Virus record (IMG/VR): IMGVR_UViG_3300025626_001351
Location: 1-64,000 of that record
Origin: a virus
DNA: 64,000 bases
Direction: 5' to 3' (one strand)
Within the stretch, counting starts at the first letter, position 1. Every line of letters starts with the position of its first letter. Below are positions 34,684 through 43,584 of this stretch, piece by piece. A program made the translations under genes and the position numbers. The notes under the pieces were generated by a model. It was not told the origin of the DNA and ran no database searches. It saw only the letters and a list, made by a program, of their open reading frames with translations.

Positions 34684-35724
34684 TTACTCTGCATTTTTTA
34701 AAAAGTTTTCAAGTGATGTAAATGAGTTGCGTAACCAGCTATCCACATTAGCAAATGTAGTGTATAACTTGTCATACAAAAACATTTTCTTGAATTGTAC
34801 CATATCCAATCGGTCTGACCCAGTATCCATGATACTTCTAACATTTGATTTGATTGATGATGAAATATCGGGGTCTTTTAATTGCATTAGATTGTAGTTC
34901 ATATTGATAGTTGTCACATTTTCTAATAACTTTTGTGACAACTTATCATCACACTCCGTTGAACATTTATCAATGAATGTATCTAAATTAAGAACATCCC
35001 CATTCAGGAATGACATTTTGCTATGAATTGTCTTAGGGCCAACACCTCGTATACCTGTTATATTGTCAGACTTATCACCTTCCATTACACGATAAAACAC
35101 AAGATTTTGTGGTATAACCCCATACTCTGAGCTCACTAATGCCTCATCATACATTTTCTTCTTAGTTGGTGCCCACACTTTAATTCGTGGATTTACCAAT
35201 TGTAGAAAGTCTTTGTCTGATGAAATGATTGTAACTTCTTTTTTAAAATAATGATTTGCTAACCATGCTATAATATCATCAGCTTCTACATAATCAATGT
35301 AAGTTAATGATATCGGTAATACTTGAAGATATTCTATAAGTCTAGCAAATTGCTTTCTCATAGATATGGATTGGTCTTCTAAATCTTCATAACCAACCAA
35401 TCTATTAACCTTAGTTAATCCAGTTCGACCTTCCTTATATCCTTTATATACAGACTTTCTACGATTTGAACCACCTTTACCATCGAATACAATTACCACA
35501 CGAGTTGGTTTTAGTCTACGAATGGTTGCGGCGGTGGACAGTAGAAATCCTGTCACACCACCACAATGTTCACCATCGTCATTCAAGGCAGGTACTGCCC
35601 CAAAGCATCTAATAAATTGATTAAGTCCATCAATGATTAAAACTTTATCATTTAATGATTCATCTTTTGTTTCATTATGTTCTTTACTAACTTCTTTGAG
35701 TAGTTCCTTATACCTATTATGCAT
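34684..35724 (-). CDS. rnh: 5'-3' exonuclease / RNase H (FEN family)
   Basis: 346 residues. VLIIDGLNQF, VVIVFDGKGG, YVEADDIIAWLA, TIISSDKDFLQL and EGDKSDNITGIRGVGPKT supply the acidic metal ligands and H3TH motif of FEN/T4 RNase H enzymes. It removes RNA primers and flaps during lagging-strand synthesis. It overlaps uvsX by 8 nt and is followed by the gp41 promoter. Slightly longer than T4 RNase H (305). Confidence 0.9.
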   Translation of the reverse strand: MHNRYKELLKEVSKEHNETKDESLNDKVLIIDGLNQFIRCFGAVPALNDDGEHCGGVTGFLLSTAATIRRLKPTRVVIVFDGKGGSNRRKSVYKGYKEGRTGLTKVNRLVGYEDLEDQSISMRKQFARLIEYLQVLPISLTYIDYVEADDIIAWLANHYFKKEVTIISSDKDFLQLVNPRIKVWAPTKKKMYDEALVSSEYGVIPQNLVFYRVMEGDKSDNITGIRGVGPKTIHSKMSFLNGDVLNLDTFIDKCSTECDDKLSQKLLENVTTINMNYNLMQLKDPDISSSIKSNVRSIMDTGSDRLDMVQFKKMFLYDKLYTTFANVDSWLRNSFTSLENFLKNAE

Positions 35725-36850
35725 CGAAATCTGTTAATTCAATATTATCAATATTTGACTCTTTACTTGATTCTTTGTAAGCCATAACATATGATTCACA
35801 AATTTTCTCGTAAATACTTGTTTTCAACTCTGGTCTATCTTCCAATAGCTTTTCAAAGTTCTTAGCTTGGAATTTAAGTTCCTCACCAGTTTCTGTATCT
35901 ACATATGTGTACCAAGCACCTGCGATGTCTACCAATTTATAGGTTTTCATCATTTGTAACCATGAACCATAGTTGTCGATACCTCTATCAAAGTAGATAT
36001 CATAATCTACTGAGCGTAGTGGTGGCCCCATACGATTCTTAATTACTTGTGCACGAGTCTTAATACCCACAACTTGGTCAACTCCACCAATTTTGGATTT
36101 AAGTTGTCCCATTTGCTTTAACCTTAATCTACACGATGAATGAAAAGCGATTGCTTTACCACCACTTGTAGTCCAAGGGTCACCAAATGATACACCTAAA
36201 CGAGTCCTTAATTGATTTGTAAAGATTAACGAAATTCGTTCTCTACCAATAAGATTAGTAACCTTTCTCATAGCTTTGGAAATAATAATAGCTTTCTGAG
36301 TAGCATAACCAGCTTGGTCATAATCAGCTGATAACTCAACCTTAGTTGATGCACCAGCCACAGAGTCTACTACTATTGTTACTAATTTCTTCTTATCAGA
36401 ACTTCTTACAGATTCTATAATAGAGTCAATTGCTTCGAATATATCTTCTACTGATTCAAGAGGGACGTATAACATTTTTTGAATGTCAATTCCAATAGCT
36501 TGTAAAAACTCAGTATTACATGCATTCTCAGTATCTATATAGACACCAAGTCCACCTTGTCTTTGAGTATCTGCTATTGCGTGTGCAGCTAATAGTGATT
36601 TACCACTTCCTTCTAAACCAGTAATCTCAGTAATACGACCTACGGGTAATCCACCATTAGGTCTATTTGAGATTGCCAAATCTAACATTGGAGAACCTGT
36701 CGAAACCCACCCATCAAGGTCAGTTGGAGTTTGTTCCCCACCATCCAAGAAGTAAGCCACCTTATTGGCGGACTTAAACTTCTTGTTTAGATTGGTAGCT
36801 AAGATTGAAGATAGTTCATCACGAACTGATTCTTTCTTCTTCTTTGCCAT
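35717..36850 (-). CDS. uvsX: RecA-like recombinase (UvsX)
   Basis: 377 residues. Walker A is GLEGSGKS (78-85), followed by VYIDTENACN, LVTIVVDSVAG (Walker B) and LIFTNQLRTRLGV...TSGGKAIAFHSS, the L2-type loop. The C-terminus is acidic (NIELTDFDA). It forms filaments on gp32-covered ssDNA for strand invasion and recombination-dependent replication. It lies 3 nt after gp32 and is coupled to RNase H. Confidence 0.93.
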   Translation of the reverse strand: MAKKKKESVRDELSSILATNLNKKFKSANKVAYFLDGGEQTPTDLDGWVSTGSPMLDLAISNRPNGGLPVGRITEITGLEGSGKSLLAAHAIADTQRQGGLGVYIDTENACNTEFLQAIGIDIQKMLYVPLESVEDIFEAIDSIIESVRSSDKKKLVTIVVDSVAGASTKVELSADYDQAGYATQKAIIISKAMRKVTNLIGRERISLIFTNQLRTRLGVSFGDPWTTSGGKAIAFHSSCRLRLKQMGQLKSKIGGVDQVVGIKTRAQVIKNRMGPPLRSVDYDIYFDRGIDNYGSWLQMMKTYKLVDIAGAWYTYVDTETGEELKFQAKNFEKLLEDRPELKTSIYEKICESYVMAYKESSKESNIDNIELTDFDA

Positions 36851-36853
36851 ATG

Positions 36854-37615
36854 TTAGTTATTGAATAAATCGTCAAATGCTTCCTTTACATTAGATGCAG
36901 GAGAGGTAGCTTTTGTTTCGGTTTGAGTTTCAGCTTTTGGTTCTTGTTTCTTATCAGTAACTTCACCAGTATCTAACCATTCTTTCAACATTCCTTCCAT
37001 TTCCTCATAAGAAACTTTTTTGAACATTGATGGTAGTTCGATTTGGTCTTTTACAGATTCTAAAACAGCCTTATCTTCAGAAATAGCCGTAGTATTAGGT
37101 TTAACTCTAATATACGTCTCTGGATAAGTTTTTCCTAACTCTGCAGCAGTTTTGAATTCTACTGTGATATCTCTACCATTAACAGGGTCAGTTAAATCAC
37201 CATAATCTGGGTCAGCGAAGAATCCAAGAAGTTCTTGGTAAACATTCTTACCGAATCCCCAAAACTTAACACCTTCTGACTCTTCACCTCTAACGATAAC
37301 AGGAACATAAGTTCTCATTTTCGGAGTTAGTTTTCGAGAAAGTTGGTAATCATCTCTACTACCTGTTGATTTCAACTTTTCAGCGAACTCTAAGATAGGG
37401 TCTGCTTCACCATGTGAACTTGGAGAGATAATGTTCTTACCACCAAATCCAAAATGGAAAAATAGTTCAATAAACGGGTTAGAGGGATTGTGAATGTAAG
37501 GTAAAATCCTTACTTGTTGTTTGCCTGGCTGTGGTTTCCACAGGTTATCGGTCTTTGTAACTTTTGTCTGAAGTGTATTCAGACGGTTTCTGATTGCATT
37601 TAAATCAATTGCCAT
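36854..37615 (-). CDS. gp32: Single-stranded DNA-binding protein (T4 gp32-like)
   Basis: 253 residues. N-terminal basic self-association segment (AIDLNAIRNRLNTLQTKV), OB-fold core with QVRILPYIHN, FFHFGFGGKN and RTYVPVIVRGEE, a Glu/Lys/Thr-rich linker and the acidic end EAFDDLFNN that recruits partner proteins. The protein has no cysteine, so the T4 gp32 zinc site is absent. It has a strong promoter (37655-37686) and a leader of about 40 nt, fitting high expression. Confidence 0.9.
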   Translation of the reverse strand: MAIDLNAIRNRLNTLQTKVTKTDNLWKPQPGKQQVRILPYIHNPSNPFIELFFHFGFGGKNIISPSSHGEADPILEFAEKLKSTGSRDDYQLSRKLTPKMRTYVPVIVRGEESEGVKFWGFGKNVYQELLGFFADPDYGDLTDPVNGRDITVEFKTAAELGKTYPETYIRVKPNTTAISEDKAVLESVKDQIELPSMFKKVSYEEMEGMLKEWLDTGEVTDKKQEPKAETQTETKATSPASNVKEAFDDLFNN

Positions 37616-37654
37616 AATTTGCTCTTTTTTAATTATTAATTATTAACTATGTCA

Positions 37655-37686
37655 CTAATATACAACATTTGGGTGACAATACCAAA
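37655..37686 (-). promoter_or_regulatory. Promoter for gp32-uvsX-rnh unit
   Basis: TTTG-N20-TATATTAG in the 163-nt gap before gp32; ATG about 39 nt beyond the -7 box. The rest of that gap is AT-rich with no gene visible. Confidence 0.82.
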
Positions 37687-37778
37687 TGTATTCTTAATTA
37701 TTTTTTATTTTTTTCAAATTAGTGGTATTTTCGTTACCGAACCACTCTATTATATATATCAAAATATATTTTAAAAAC

Positions 37779-38612
37779 TTAATGTTCTTTAATAATTCTA
37801 TTACTTTCCCCATTTTTATTCAGCTTACCATTATCCAACAACAAGGCCCATGACGAGTCTTCAAATAAAGTTAGGTTTTTCTTTAAATACGTTTCTCCAA
37901 ATACAGTTTTAAGTGCTTCATGAACACCATCAAAACGTTGACCAAAGTCATGTCCTGACAAAATGTATTTGGTTTTTCTGTAAAACATATGAATATCGTT
38001 TAATACTGAATCGTAATCGTGTGCTGCGTCTATATAGGTTACATCAAAGTACTCATCAGGAAAATGAATGTCACCATTTCCGACTTCATATGAATATTTT
38101 TTAATATATTTAAGTTGATTACGATGATGTCTTGTATTCAGTGCGAATTCAGTTTTTACATTATCCCAATTTCTACCAGACATTTGATTATACTCTTCAT
38201 AACCACTATGTGGGTCTATTGCTATTATCTCATCAAATAAACCACTTGATGCAATCATATGAGTCGATTCACCCATATAACTTCCAATTTCACAAAAACG
38301 TCTTTTATTTTCAGGTCTAACACCCCAACCAGCTCCATATTGTGATGTATCTGGTTTATTTTGATAAAATCGGTCTATATAGTGAATAAATGATGTGAAT
38401 CCAATATATTGTGGATTACGTCTAACTTCCCATGAAGGTGATTTTTTTCTCCACTCTTTTGGTGGGTTAAATCTTAACGTTTTACCTTCATTTGCTAAAT
38501 CATTAGTAGTTGTATCAGGAGATGGGGATTCCCATTCATTAGCTGTATTAGGATGGTCTTGCACCTCAATTGGAGTCCAATTAGTACTTATGTTTGTAAC
38601 TTCTTGTTGCAT
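37779..38612 (-). CDS. Class I SAM-dependent methyltransferase
   Basis: 277 residues. After a 70-residue polar N-terminus, motif I reads RFCEIGSYMGESTHMI, motif II IIAIDPHSGYEE, and motif IV DVTYIDAAHDYDSV as in Methyltransf_24-type enzymes, with YILSGHDFG later. These often methylate sugars or small molecules. It lies just before the gap containing the gp32 promoter, at the end of the unit that includes the 696-residue protein. Substrate unknown. Confidence 0.75.
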   Translation of the reverse strand: MQQEVTNISTNWTPIEVQDHPNTANEWESPSPDTTTNDLANEGKTLRFNPPKEWRKKSPSWEVRRNPQYIGFTSFIHYIDRFYQNKPDTSQYGAGWGVRPENKRRFCEIGSYMGESTHMIASSGLFDEIIAIDPHSGYEEYNQMSGRNWDNVKTEFALNTRHHRNQLKYIKKYSYEVGNGDIHFPDEYFDVTYIDAAHDYDSVLNDIHMFYRKTKYILSGHDFGQRFDGVHEALKTVFGETYLKKNLTLFEDSSWALLLDNGKLNKNGESNRIIKEH

Positions 38613-38617
38613 TAAGT

Positions 38618-39007
38618 TTAATTTACGTTTACTATTCTAAATAAACTTGTTTTTAAGATTTTATGGCCAAGACCATCTGTTAAAATTACTGAATTTTTGT
38701 AATCTTCCCAAGAGACTTGGTATTTCTTATCAAGTACTCCACCATTTAGATTTGTTATTAATCTATTTAGAGCGTTGATTGTATATATTGTATTAGATTC
38801 CTTTTTACGATGTGTTAATATCGTGTTTGGAAGGAATTTACTATCTTCTGTTGGTATAATGTTGTAACTCACTACTAATTCTTTTGATGGGTCAAGTTTA
38901 AGTATAAATATTTTTCTACTATAAAGTTCAAAATTAGATTGAACGTCATGTAATACTTTTTCGAAATCAGATTCATTAGTAAATGTACATAATAATTGTG
39001 TTCTCAC
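38618..39007 (-). CDS. Hypothetical protein
   Basis: 129 residues, mixed alpha/beta (LLCTFTNESDFEKVL, KIFILKLDPSKELVVSYNI) with a basic middle. No membrane segment or signal. It is placed between a large unknown protein (10-nt gap) and a methyltransferase (5-nt gap). I recognise the general type from T4-like marine phages as a conserved unknown but cannot give a function. Confidence 0.65.
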   Translation of the reverse strand: MRTQLLCTFTNESDFEKVLHDVQSNFELYSRKIFILKLDPSKELVVSYNIIPTEDSKFLPNTILTHRKKESNTIYTINALNRLITNLNGGVLDKKYQVSWEDYKNSVILTDGLGHKILKTSLFRIVNVN

Positions 39008-39017
39008 TCATCTCTCC

Positions 39018-41108
39018 CTATATCTTTAAAGCAGATTTTACTTTACCTAATGAAAGTTCTTGTGTACCTTCAAAGTTGTAACTATATCTACCAGTTGAAT
39101 TTGTTCCCATTCTAAATTGTGAATATTTTAAATCACCCGTAGTTTCGTTTATACCACTTAACCCATATCCAGCTATGGTAAAATATGGACCTGATTTAGA
39201 ATTTGCTCTTAAGTAAAATACAACTGTATCTGATAAATCTTTAGCTAATTTATTTTGAATAAATGTTTCTGAACCTGGATATGCGGTAAATGCCGTTCCT
39301 TTACCATCTTTATCTAAACCGAATACTTTGTATAAAGGTAATGTTGTTTTACCATACACCATTTCTTTTTCCAACTCTACTAATTGTGAATATAGTGTTT
39401 TAGCATCACCAGTTAAATCACCCAATATACTTTTCAGTACAATTGCTGATTGGAAGTTTGTCAGTAGTTTAGCCACATCATCTTTAGTTACGGGCGCAGT
39501 TAATGCAAGTTTTGAATATCCTTTAAAATAGAATGCTGGATTAGCCATTGAAGCTTTTACCAATGAACCCATTTCTTTATTAACATTATCTACTAATTTA
39601 TTTAATACATTTTGGTTTTTTGCAATTGTATCAAACGAATCCCATATTTTTGGCTTCTTAGCTTCATTTAAAATACCTTCATGTAATCCTGCTTTAAATA
39701 ATTCCTTCTCTAATCTCTTAACATCAGATTTTGGAGATTTTTTGAATCCCTTTTCCATCTTTTTTAAGAATCCACTTAAGAACGAACCTAATTTAGATAT
39801 TTTTTCTAATAATTTAGAACCTAAACTTTTTATGAAGGTAACTCCTTTATTTAGAAAATCTCTTAAACCTTCATCTAATTGAACGGACTCTAATGCTAAC
39901 TTCTTAACATCAGCTGAATCTAATAAACCATACTTATCTTTTAAGAAACCATATATCTTACCTAATTGAGCTGCACCTTTACCTTTTTTAAGAGATACTT
40001 GTAAAAACTTAATATTTGTTCCTTTTATAGTACAAACACCTTTTTTATCGTATTCAACAGGTAACCCCTCATTTAGTTTAGATATAAGTTCAGAACCTGG
40101 CACATTACATACAACACAATCGGCTGTATTATCTTTTACACCATCTACTAACTCAGAACGTTCTGTTGCTGAGTAGTATCCTTTAATATTTTTATGAATT
40201 AGGTATGGAGTTTTAAATGGTAGAATTCCTTGTGTAAATTTAGTCATACCTGCCATTAACTGAGCTATCATAAAATAATCACCCAATGGCATTGAATCTA
40301 ATTTACTTAAAATAGCATCTGGTTTAGCGTAGTCTCCACTACTCCCTAATGCTTTAATAAATCTATTTTTTACTGATTTAGTTACCTTTGCTAAATCCTC
40401 TTCAGTTTTAGCACTATCTAACTCCTTAAGAATACCAACACCATTTACATATAATCCCATACATGCCGCAGTTTCCATTGTATCTGTATCAAAGTTTACA
40501 TCAGTTGCCGATGCACCTTTTTTCATTTTACCAAATAAAGATTGTATGTTTTTATCACTTGCCGTAATAATATAGTTTTTACCAGTATCATCAGCTGAGA
40601 CATATACCGTTCTACCACTATTAATTTTTACCTCGATACCATCATCTGTTGGTGATATTTTATTAAATGGGCCTTTAGGTACTCTTGTAGATGGTGGTAA
40701 CCCCATTTTGAACAAATCTGCAGTATTCTTAAGTGGTAAAAATTTATCACCTACTGAATATTTGTTATCGTATATTGAAGCTTCACTAAGGATTTGACCT
40801 AATTCAATTAATAAGTTTTCTTTTAAATTATCTTTTGATTTTAATTCATCTCGCTCAGCAGCTGTCATCATTGCATACTTTTCATCTTCAAGCTCTTTTT
40901 CATCACCTGAGTCAGGACGTTCTTCGGCATTTTTACCAATTTCTTCTAAATATGCTTTGGCGAAGTCAGCGTCAACTTCATCTGAAAGTATCTCGTATAG
41001 TGATTTTAAAAATTCTTCAGTATATACACCTTCAAATAATTTAGTGTCTATCTGATGATATACTTTTTTAAGTACTTTGTCTATAAATGATGTCTTGGAG
41101 TTCTTCAT
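39018..41108 (-). CDS. Large unknown protein, possible virion component
   Basis: 696 residues. The first 110 residues are helical and acidic. A central alpha/beta region follows (DYFMIAQLMAG, FKTPYLIHKNIKGY, KFLQVSLKKGKGAAQ). Residues about 420-460 are a hydrophobic/basic amphipathic stretch (FIKSLGSKLLEKISKLGSFL) that could insert in membranes, and a C-terminal beta-rich domain ends YSQFRMGTNS. Cys-poor. An AT box (41112-41119) lies just ahead of the start. A virion or ejected protein is possible; no family recognised. Confidence 0.6.
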   Translation of the reverse strand: MKNSKTSFIDKVLKKVYHQIDTKLFEGVYTEEFLKSLYEILSDEVDADFAKAYLEEIGKNAEERPDSGDEKELEDEKYAMMTAAERDELKSKDNLKENLLIELGQILSEASIYDNKYSVGDKFLPLKNTADLFKMGLPPSTRVPKGPFNKISPTDDGIEVKINSGRTVYVSADDTGKNYIITASDKNIQSLFGKMKKGASATDVNFDTDTMETAACMGLYVNGVGILKELDSAKTEEDLAKVTKSVKNRFIKALGSSGDYAKPDAILSKLDSMPLGDYFMIAQLMAGMTKFTQGILPFKTPYLIHKNIKGYYSATERSELVDGVKDNTADCVVCNVPGSELISKLNEGLPVEYDKKGVCTIKGTNIKFLQVSLKKGKGAAQLGKIYGFLKDKYGLLDSADVKKLALESVQLDEGLRDFLNKGVTFIKSLGSKLLEKISKLGSFLSGFLKKMEKGFKKSPKSDVKRLEKELFKAGLHEGILNEAKKPKIWDSFDTIAKNQNVLNKLVDNVNKEMGSLVKASMANPAFYFKGYSKLALTAPVTKDDVAKLLTNFQSAIVLKSILGDLTGDAKTLYSQLVELEKEMVYGKTTLPLYKVFGLDKDGKGTAFTAYPGSETFIQNKLAKDLSDTVVFYLRANSKSGPYFTIAGYGLSGINETTGDLKYSQFRMGTNSTGRYSYNFEGTQELSLGKVKSALKI

Positions 41109-41120
41109 AACTATAAATAT

Positions 41121-42347
41121 CTAAATATTGGACTTAACCATGTGTCCGTAATTATTACCTATTTCTAAATCTGTTGGAAACCCATCCATTTCCATTAATC
41201 TTTTTACTTCTAATATATAATCGTTATCAGATGGGTGGACATCAAATAATATAGAATCATATGTGTACAATACAGGTATGGATTGTTGACCCATATCTAA
41301 ACGATGTAACTTATCTAATATAAGTATGTTTCTTTCAGTCTCAACCGATTGTAAGATGTAATTAAATAGTTTATTTTTATTAAGTGAGTCGTTTATTTCT
41401 ATTTTCCGGCTCATAATTGGTGTATTTGTGAATCGATTACGCAAAAAGTCCATCCATAGTGAGTTTATATACTCAGATGTTTTTCTGAAAAAGGGAATGT
41501 GGTAATATTCGTCCTCTACTCCACCATATAGTTGTCTAAATGTGATTGCTTTTGCTTGACTTATATCTTTACCATATTGATTTGCCAACCACGCATGTGC
41601 TTTTATATCTAATGGGATATCTACCCCTATTAATTTAGCAATTAGTCGTAGGTGATACCCATCAAAATCCAATTGGTATAATTTACCACCCTCAAATCTT
41701 GATATAAATCTGTCTCTAACCCCACCATCTTTTTTTAATGCTGCGTAATTAACCCCATCAAATGTATTTGAAGGTCTTGATGTTGTCGTAAGTGTATTAT
41801 ATTGAGTATATTCAGTTGTATGTAAATCCGTATAAAGTCCATTCTTTTCAACCCATTGTAATGCTTTCACATATAGTTGTGAGAATTTAGAAATTTTTGA
41901 GTCGACAAAAAGTTTCTTCCAATCTTCGAATTGTTCATAGTGTTTCCAAATTGGAATAAGGTCGTTTGCTTTAGGTGCTTGTCGTCTTCTGAATATAGTG
42001 TAGATAGGTTTCTCCTCTACATCAAAGTTTTTAGCTTGCCAAAACAACGACATTTCCAAATCATGCATATTTGGTAAAAAATCATAATGATATAGAAAGT
42101 CCTTCATACCTACTATGTACACTTCGCTGAATTGACTAAAGTCTACCATTTCATCGACAACATCTGCATCAATGTTATGATAGTTAATAAAGAGGTCTAA
42201 GACCCCATCTGATAATATTAATGAAGATATCCTTGATAACTTAGGATGTTTGTCTAAGCTCGTTAAAATAGGGTACACGAGCACCTTTTCCCTTTGGAGT
42301 TGGGAAATGTGTTTATTAAGTTGTTTTTGACTATCTACAATTTTCAT
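41121..42347 (-). CDS. Truncated family A (Pol I-like) DNA polymerase homolog
   Basis: 408 residues. The C-terminal half follows Pol I order: TTTSRPSN (TGRLSS-like), GVRDRFIS, motif A LDFDGYHLRLIAKL (Asp227), motif B AKAITFRQLYGG (Lys266, Tyr274), ILQSVETERN (NxxIQG-like) and motif C YTYDSILFDV (Asp364). Both metal-binding Asp residues remain, but the His and Glu of motif C (HDE) are Tyr and Ser. The N-terminal ~130 residues may be a worn 3'-5' exonuclease fold. Its promoter (42354-42384) leaves almost no leader. Activity is uncertain. Confidence 0.72.
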   Translation of the reverse strand: MKIVDSQKQLNKHISQLQREKVLVYPILTSLDKHPKLSRISSLILSDGVLDLFINYHNIDADVVDEMVDFSQFSEVYIVGMKDFLYHYDFLPNMHDLEMSLFWQAKNFDVEEKPIYTIFRRRQAPKANDLIPIWKHYEQFEDWKKLFVDSKISKFSQLYVKALQWVEKNGLYTDLHTTEYTQYNTLTTTSRPSNTFDGVNYAALKKDGGVRDRFISRFEGGKLYQLDFDGYHLRLIAKLIGVDIPLDIKAHAWLANQYGKDISQAKAITFRQLYGGVEDEYYHIPFFRKTSEYINSLWMDFLRNRFTNTPIMSRKIEINDSLNKNKLFNYILQSVETERNILILDKLHRLDMGQQSIPVLYTYDSILFDVHPSDNDYILEVKRLMEMDGFPTDLEIGNNYGHMVKSNI

Positions 42348-42353
42348 TACTAA

Positions 42354-42384
42354 CTAATATACGAAAAATAAATGAGACTACAAG
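42354..42384 (-). promoter_or_regulatory. Promoter for Pol I-like gene
   Basis: CTTG-N19-TATATTAG, a slightly weaker -33 box. The ATG begins 6 nt after the -7 box. Confidence 0.7.
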
Positions 42385-42401
42385 TATTTTTACACTTATT
42401 T

Positions 42402-42656
42402 TTAATAAATTCGTGCATCGGTGATATTGTAATTGTATAAAATACCACAATCATCATCTTCATCAACAATATTTTCGGTAACCTTACAATAATGTGGTAG
42501 TATTTCTTGTAAACCTTCGAAATCTACTTTTTGCCAATATCCAAATCTAAGTGTTATTCCCTTACCTCTTGTAAAGTAAGCATCATATCCGATTTCAAAA
42601 TCAGATGAACCATACCACTCTTTTATTTCTTTAAATTTTTTATATCCTAATCTCAT
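42402..42656 (-). CDS. Hypothetical protein
   Basis: 84 residues, Tyr-rich and mixed charge (FKEIKEWYGSSDFEIGYD, ILYNYNITDARIY) with an acidic cluster DEDDD. The start overlaps the stop of a 54-residue ORF by 4 nt (ATGA), so the pair is coupled. Located in the small-gene region between the early promoters. Function unknown. Confidence 0.6.
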   Translation of the reverse strand: MRLGYKKFKEIKEWYGSSDFEIGYDAYFTRGKGITLRFGYWQKVDFEGLQEILPHYCKVTENIVDEDDDCGILYNYNITDARIY

Positions 42657-42817
42657 ACTACAAATTCATAATTTTCGGATTCCAATGCCATTTCTTTATC
42701 ATATTCAGAACCATCTGATAAATTTTGTAATTGCATCATATCGATATACTCTTCGGTTGTTATGTAACCACCATTTACACCTACCCATAGGTCTATTACT
42801 AAATTTGTTTTATCCAT
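42653..42817 (-). CDS. Hypothetical 54-residue protein
   Basis: Start ATG 42817, stop TGA 42653-42655. It begins MDKTNLVIDLWVGVNGGY and is strongly acidic at the C-terminus (GSEYDKEMALESENYEFVV). Support comes from the exact 4-nt ATGA overlap with the next gene and from filling the only gap in this run of small genes. Function unknown. Confidence 0.55.
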   Translation of the reverse strand: MDKTNLVIDLWVGVNGGYITTEEYIDMMQLQNLSDGSEYDKEMALESENYEFVV

Positions 42818-42835
42818 TTTTTATTATTTTAATTA

Positions 42836-43042
42836 TTATTTATTTTCGGTTTTTTTATCTTCTGGCCAATCAAAGCCTTTTATCCTATTAGTGGTAAGTG
42901 CCCATATGAATAGTTTAGAAAACAATTCATCTGTACTAAAGGACTCTAATTCTTCTTGAGTCAAAGCCATATCTTTTTGGAATGCTCCTATTAATATAGG
43001 TAGATATGTACTAATAATATATTCTTTTTCTTTACTTACCAT
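42836..43042 (-). CDS. Hypothetical protein
   Basis: 68 residues, probably helical (YIISTYLPILIGAF, TQEELESFSTDELFSKLFIWAL), ending in a charged tail (DWPEDKKTENK). It overlaps the preceding gene by 11 nt. Small early-type protein of unknown role, likely transcribed from the promoter at 43889-43920. Confidence 0.55.
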   Translation of the reverse strand: MVSKEKEYIISTYLPILIGAFQKDMALTQEELESFSTDELFSKLFIWALTTNRIKGFDWPEDKKTENK

Positions 43043-43364
43043 ATCCTATGAATTCTATGTTAATATCGTTTACAATTTTAAGTTTATTTACAGAGTAATC
43101 CCACTCTTCGTTCAACCAATAGTTTTGAACATTCTCTAACTCTTTCAAACACTCATCATACAACTCTTCGATTTCATAACCATCACCAAACTTAATACCA
43201 CCACATAGTGATATCAAATCGTTTAGTTTATCAAAATCATTTTTGTTATTTTTGATACTGAGTAATATCTCAGCTTTCATCAAATCAGCTACTTTGTCAT
43301 TGTGGTCATACATTTCTTTTGACCAAGGTTTTGTAATTTCTATTCCGTATTTCATATTTTTCAT
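43032..43364 (-). CDS. Hypothetical protein
   Basis: 110 residues, acidic, mostly helical (DHNDKVADLMKAEILLSI, YEIEELYDECLKELENV). An ATG three codons in (43355) is an alternative start. It lies one base after the previous gene. No family recognised. Confidence 0.6.
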   Translation of the reverse strand: MKNMKYGIEITKPWSKEMYDHNDKVADLMKAEILLSIKNNKNDFDKLNDLISLCGGIKFGDGYEIEELYDECLKELENVQNYWLNEEWDYSVNKLKIVNDINIEFIGYGK

Positions 43365-43365
43365 T

Positions 43366-43581
43366 TTATCTATACATTGTTACTACTGAACCGAACTTAT
43401 CATCGAATACTTTGATTAGATTCTCATAATCACCACTTCTCATTTCATCCAAAAGTGGTTTGGAATCAACACCCACTTGTTTACAAAGGTTTTTAGCCAC
43501 ACCTAAGATGTAAAATGCGTTACCTTGAGGACCTGTCAAATCTATTTCGATTTTTCCGTTATTTTGTTTTTTCTTTATCAT
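43366..43581 (-). CDS. Conserved small phage protein of unknown function
   Basis: 71 residues: a Lys-rich start, IEIDLTGPQGNAFYILGVA, then LLDEMRSGDYENLIKVFDDKFG. The GNAFY(I/L)hG...DYxNhhxxFDxxFG layout recurs in many phages from memory, always without known function. It sits 3 nt after the promoter-proximal gene and is probably expressed early. Confidence 0.65.
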   Translation of the reverse strand: MIKKKQNNGKIEIDLTGPQGNAFYILGVAKNLCKQVGVDSKPLLDEMRSGDYENLIKVFDDKFGSVVTMYR

Positions 43582-43584
43582 ATC

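Noticed and set aside
37616-37778. Possible small gene or terminator in the gap before gp32
   Set aside because: Only the gp32 promoter is supported; the remaining AT-rich stretch has no convincing ORF or GC-containing stem.
41112-41119. AT box before the 696-residue gene as a late promoter
   Set aside because: It lies only 4 nt from the ATG, too close unless the mRNA is leaderless within the gene; chance is likely.
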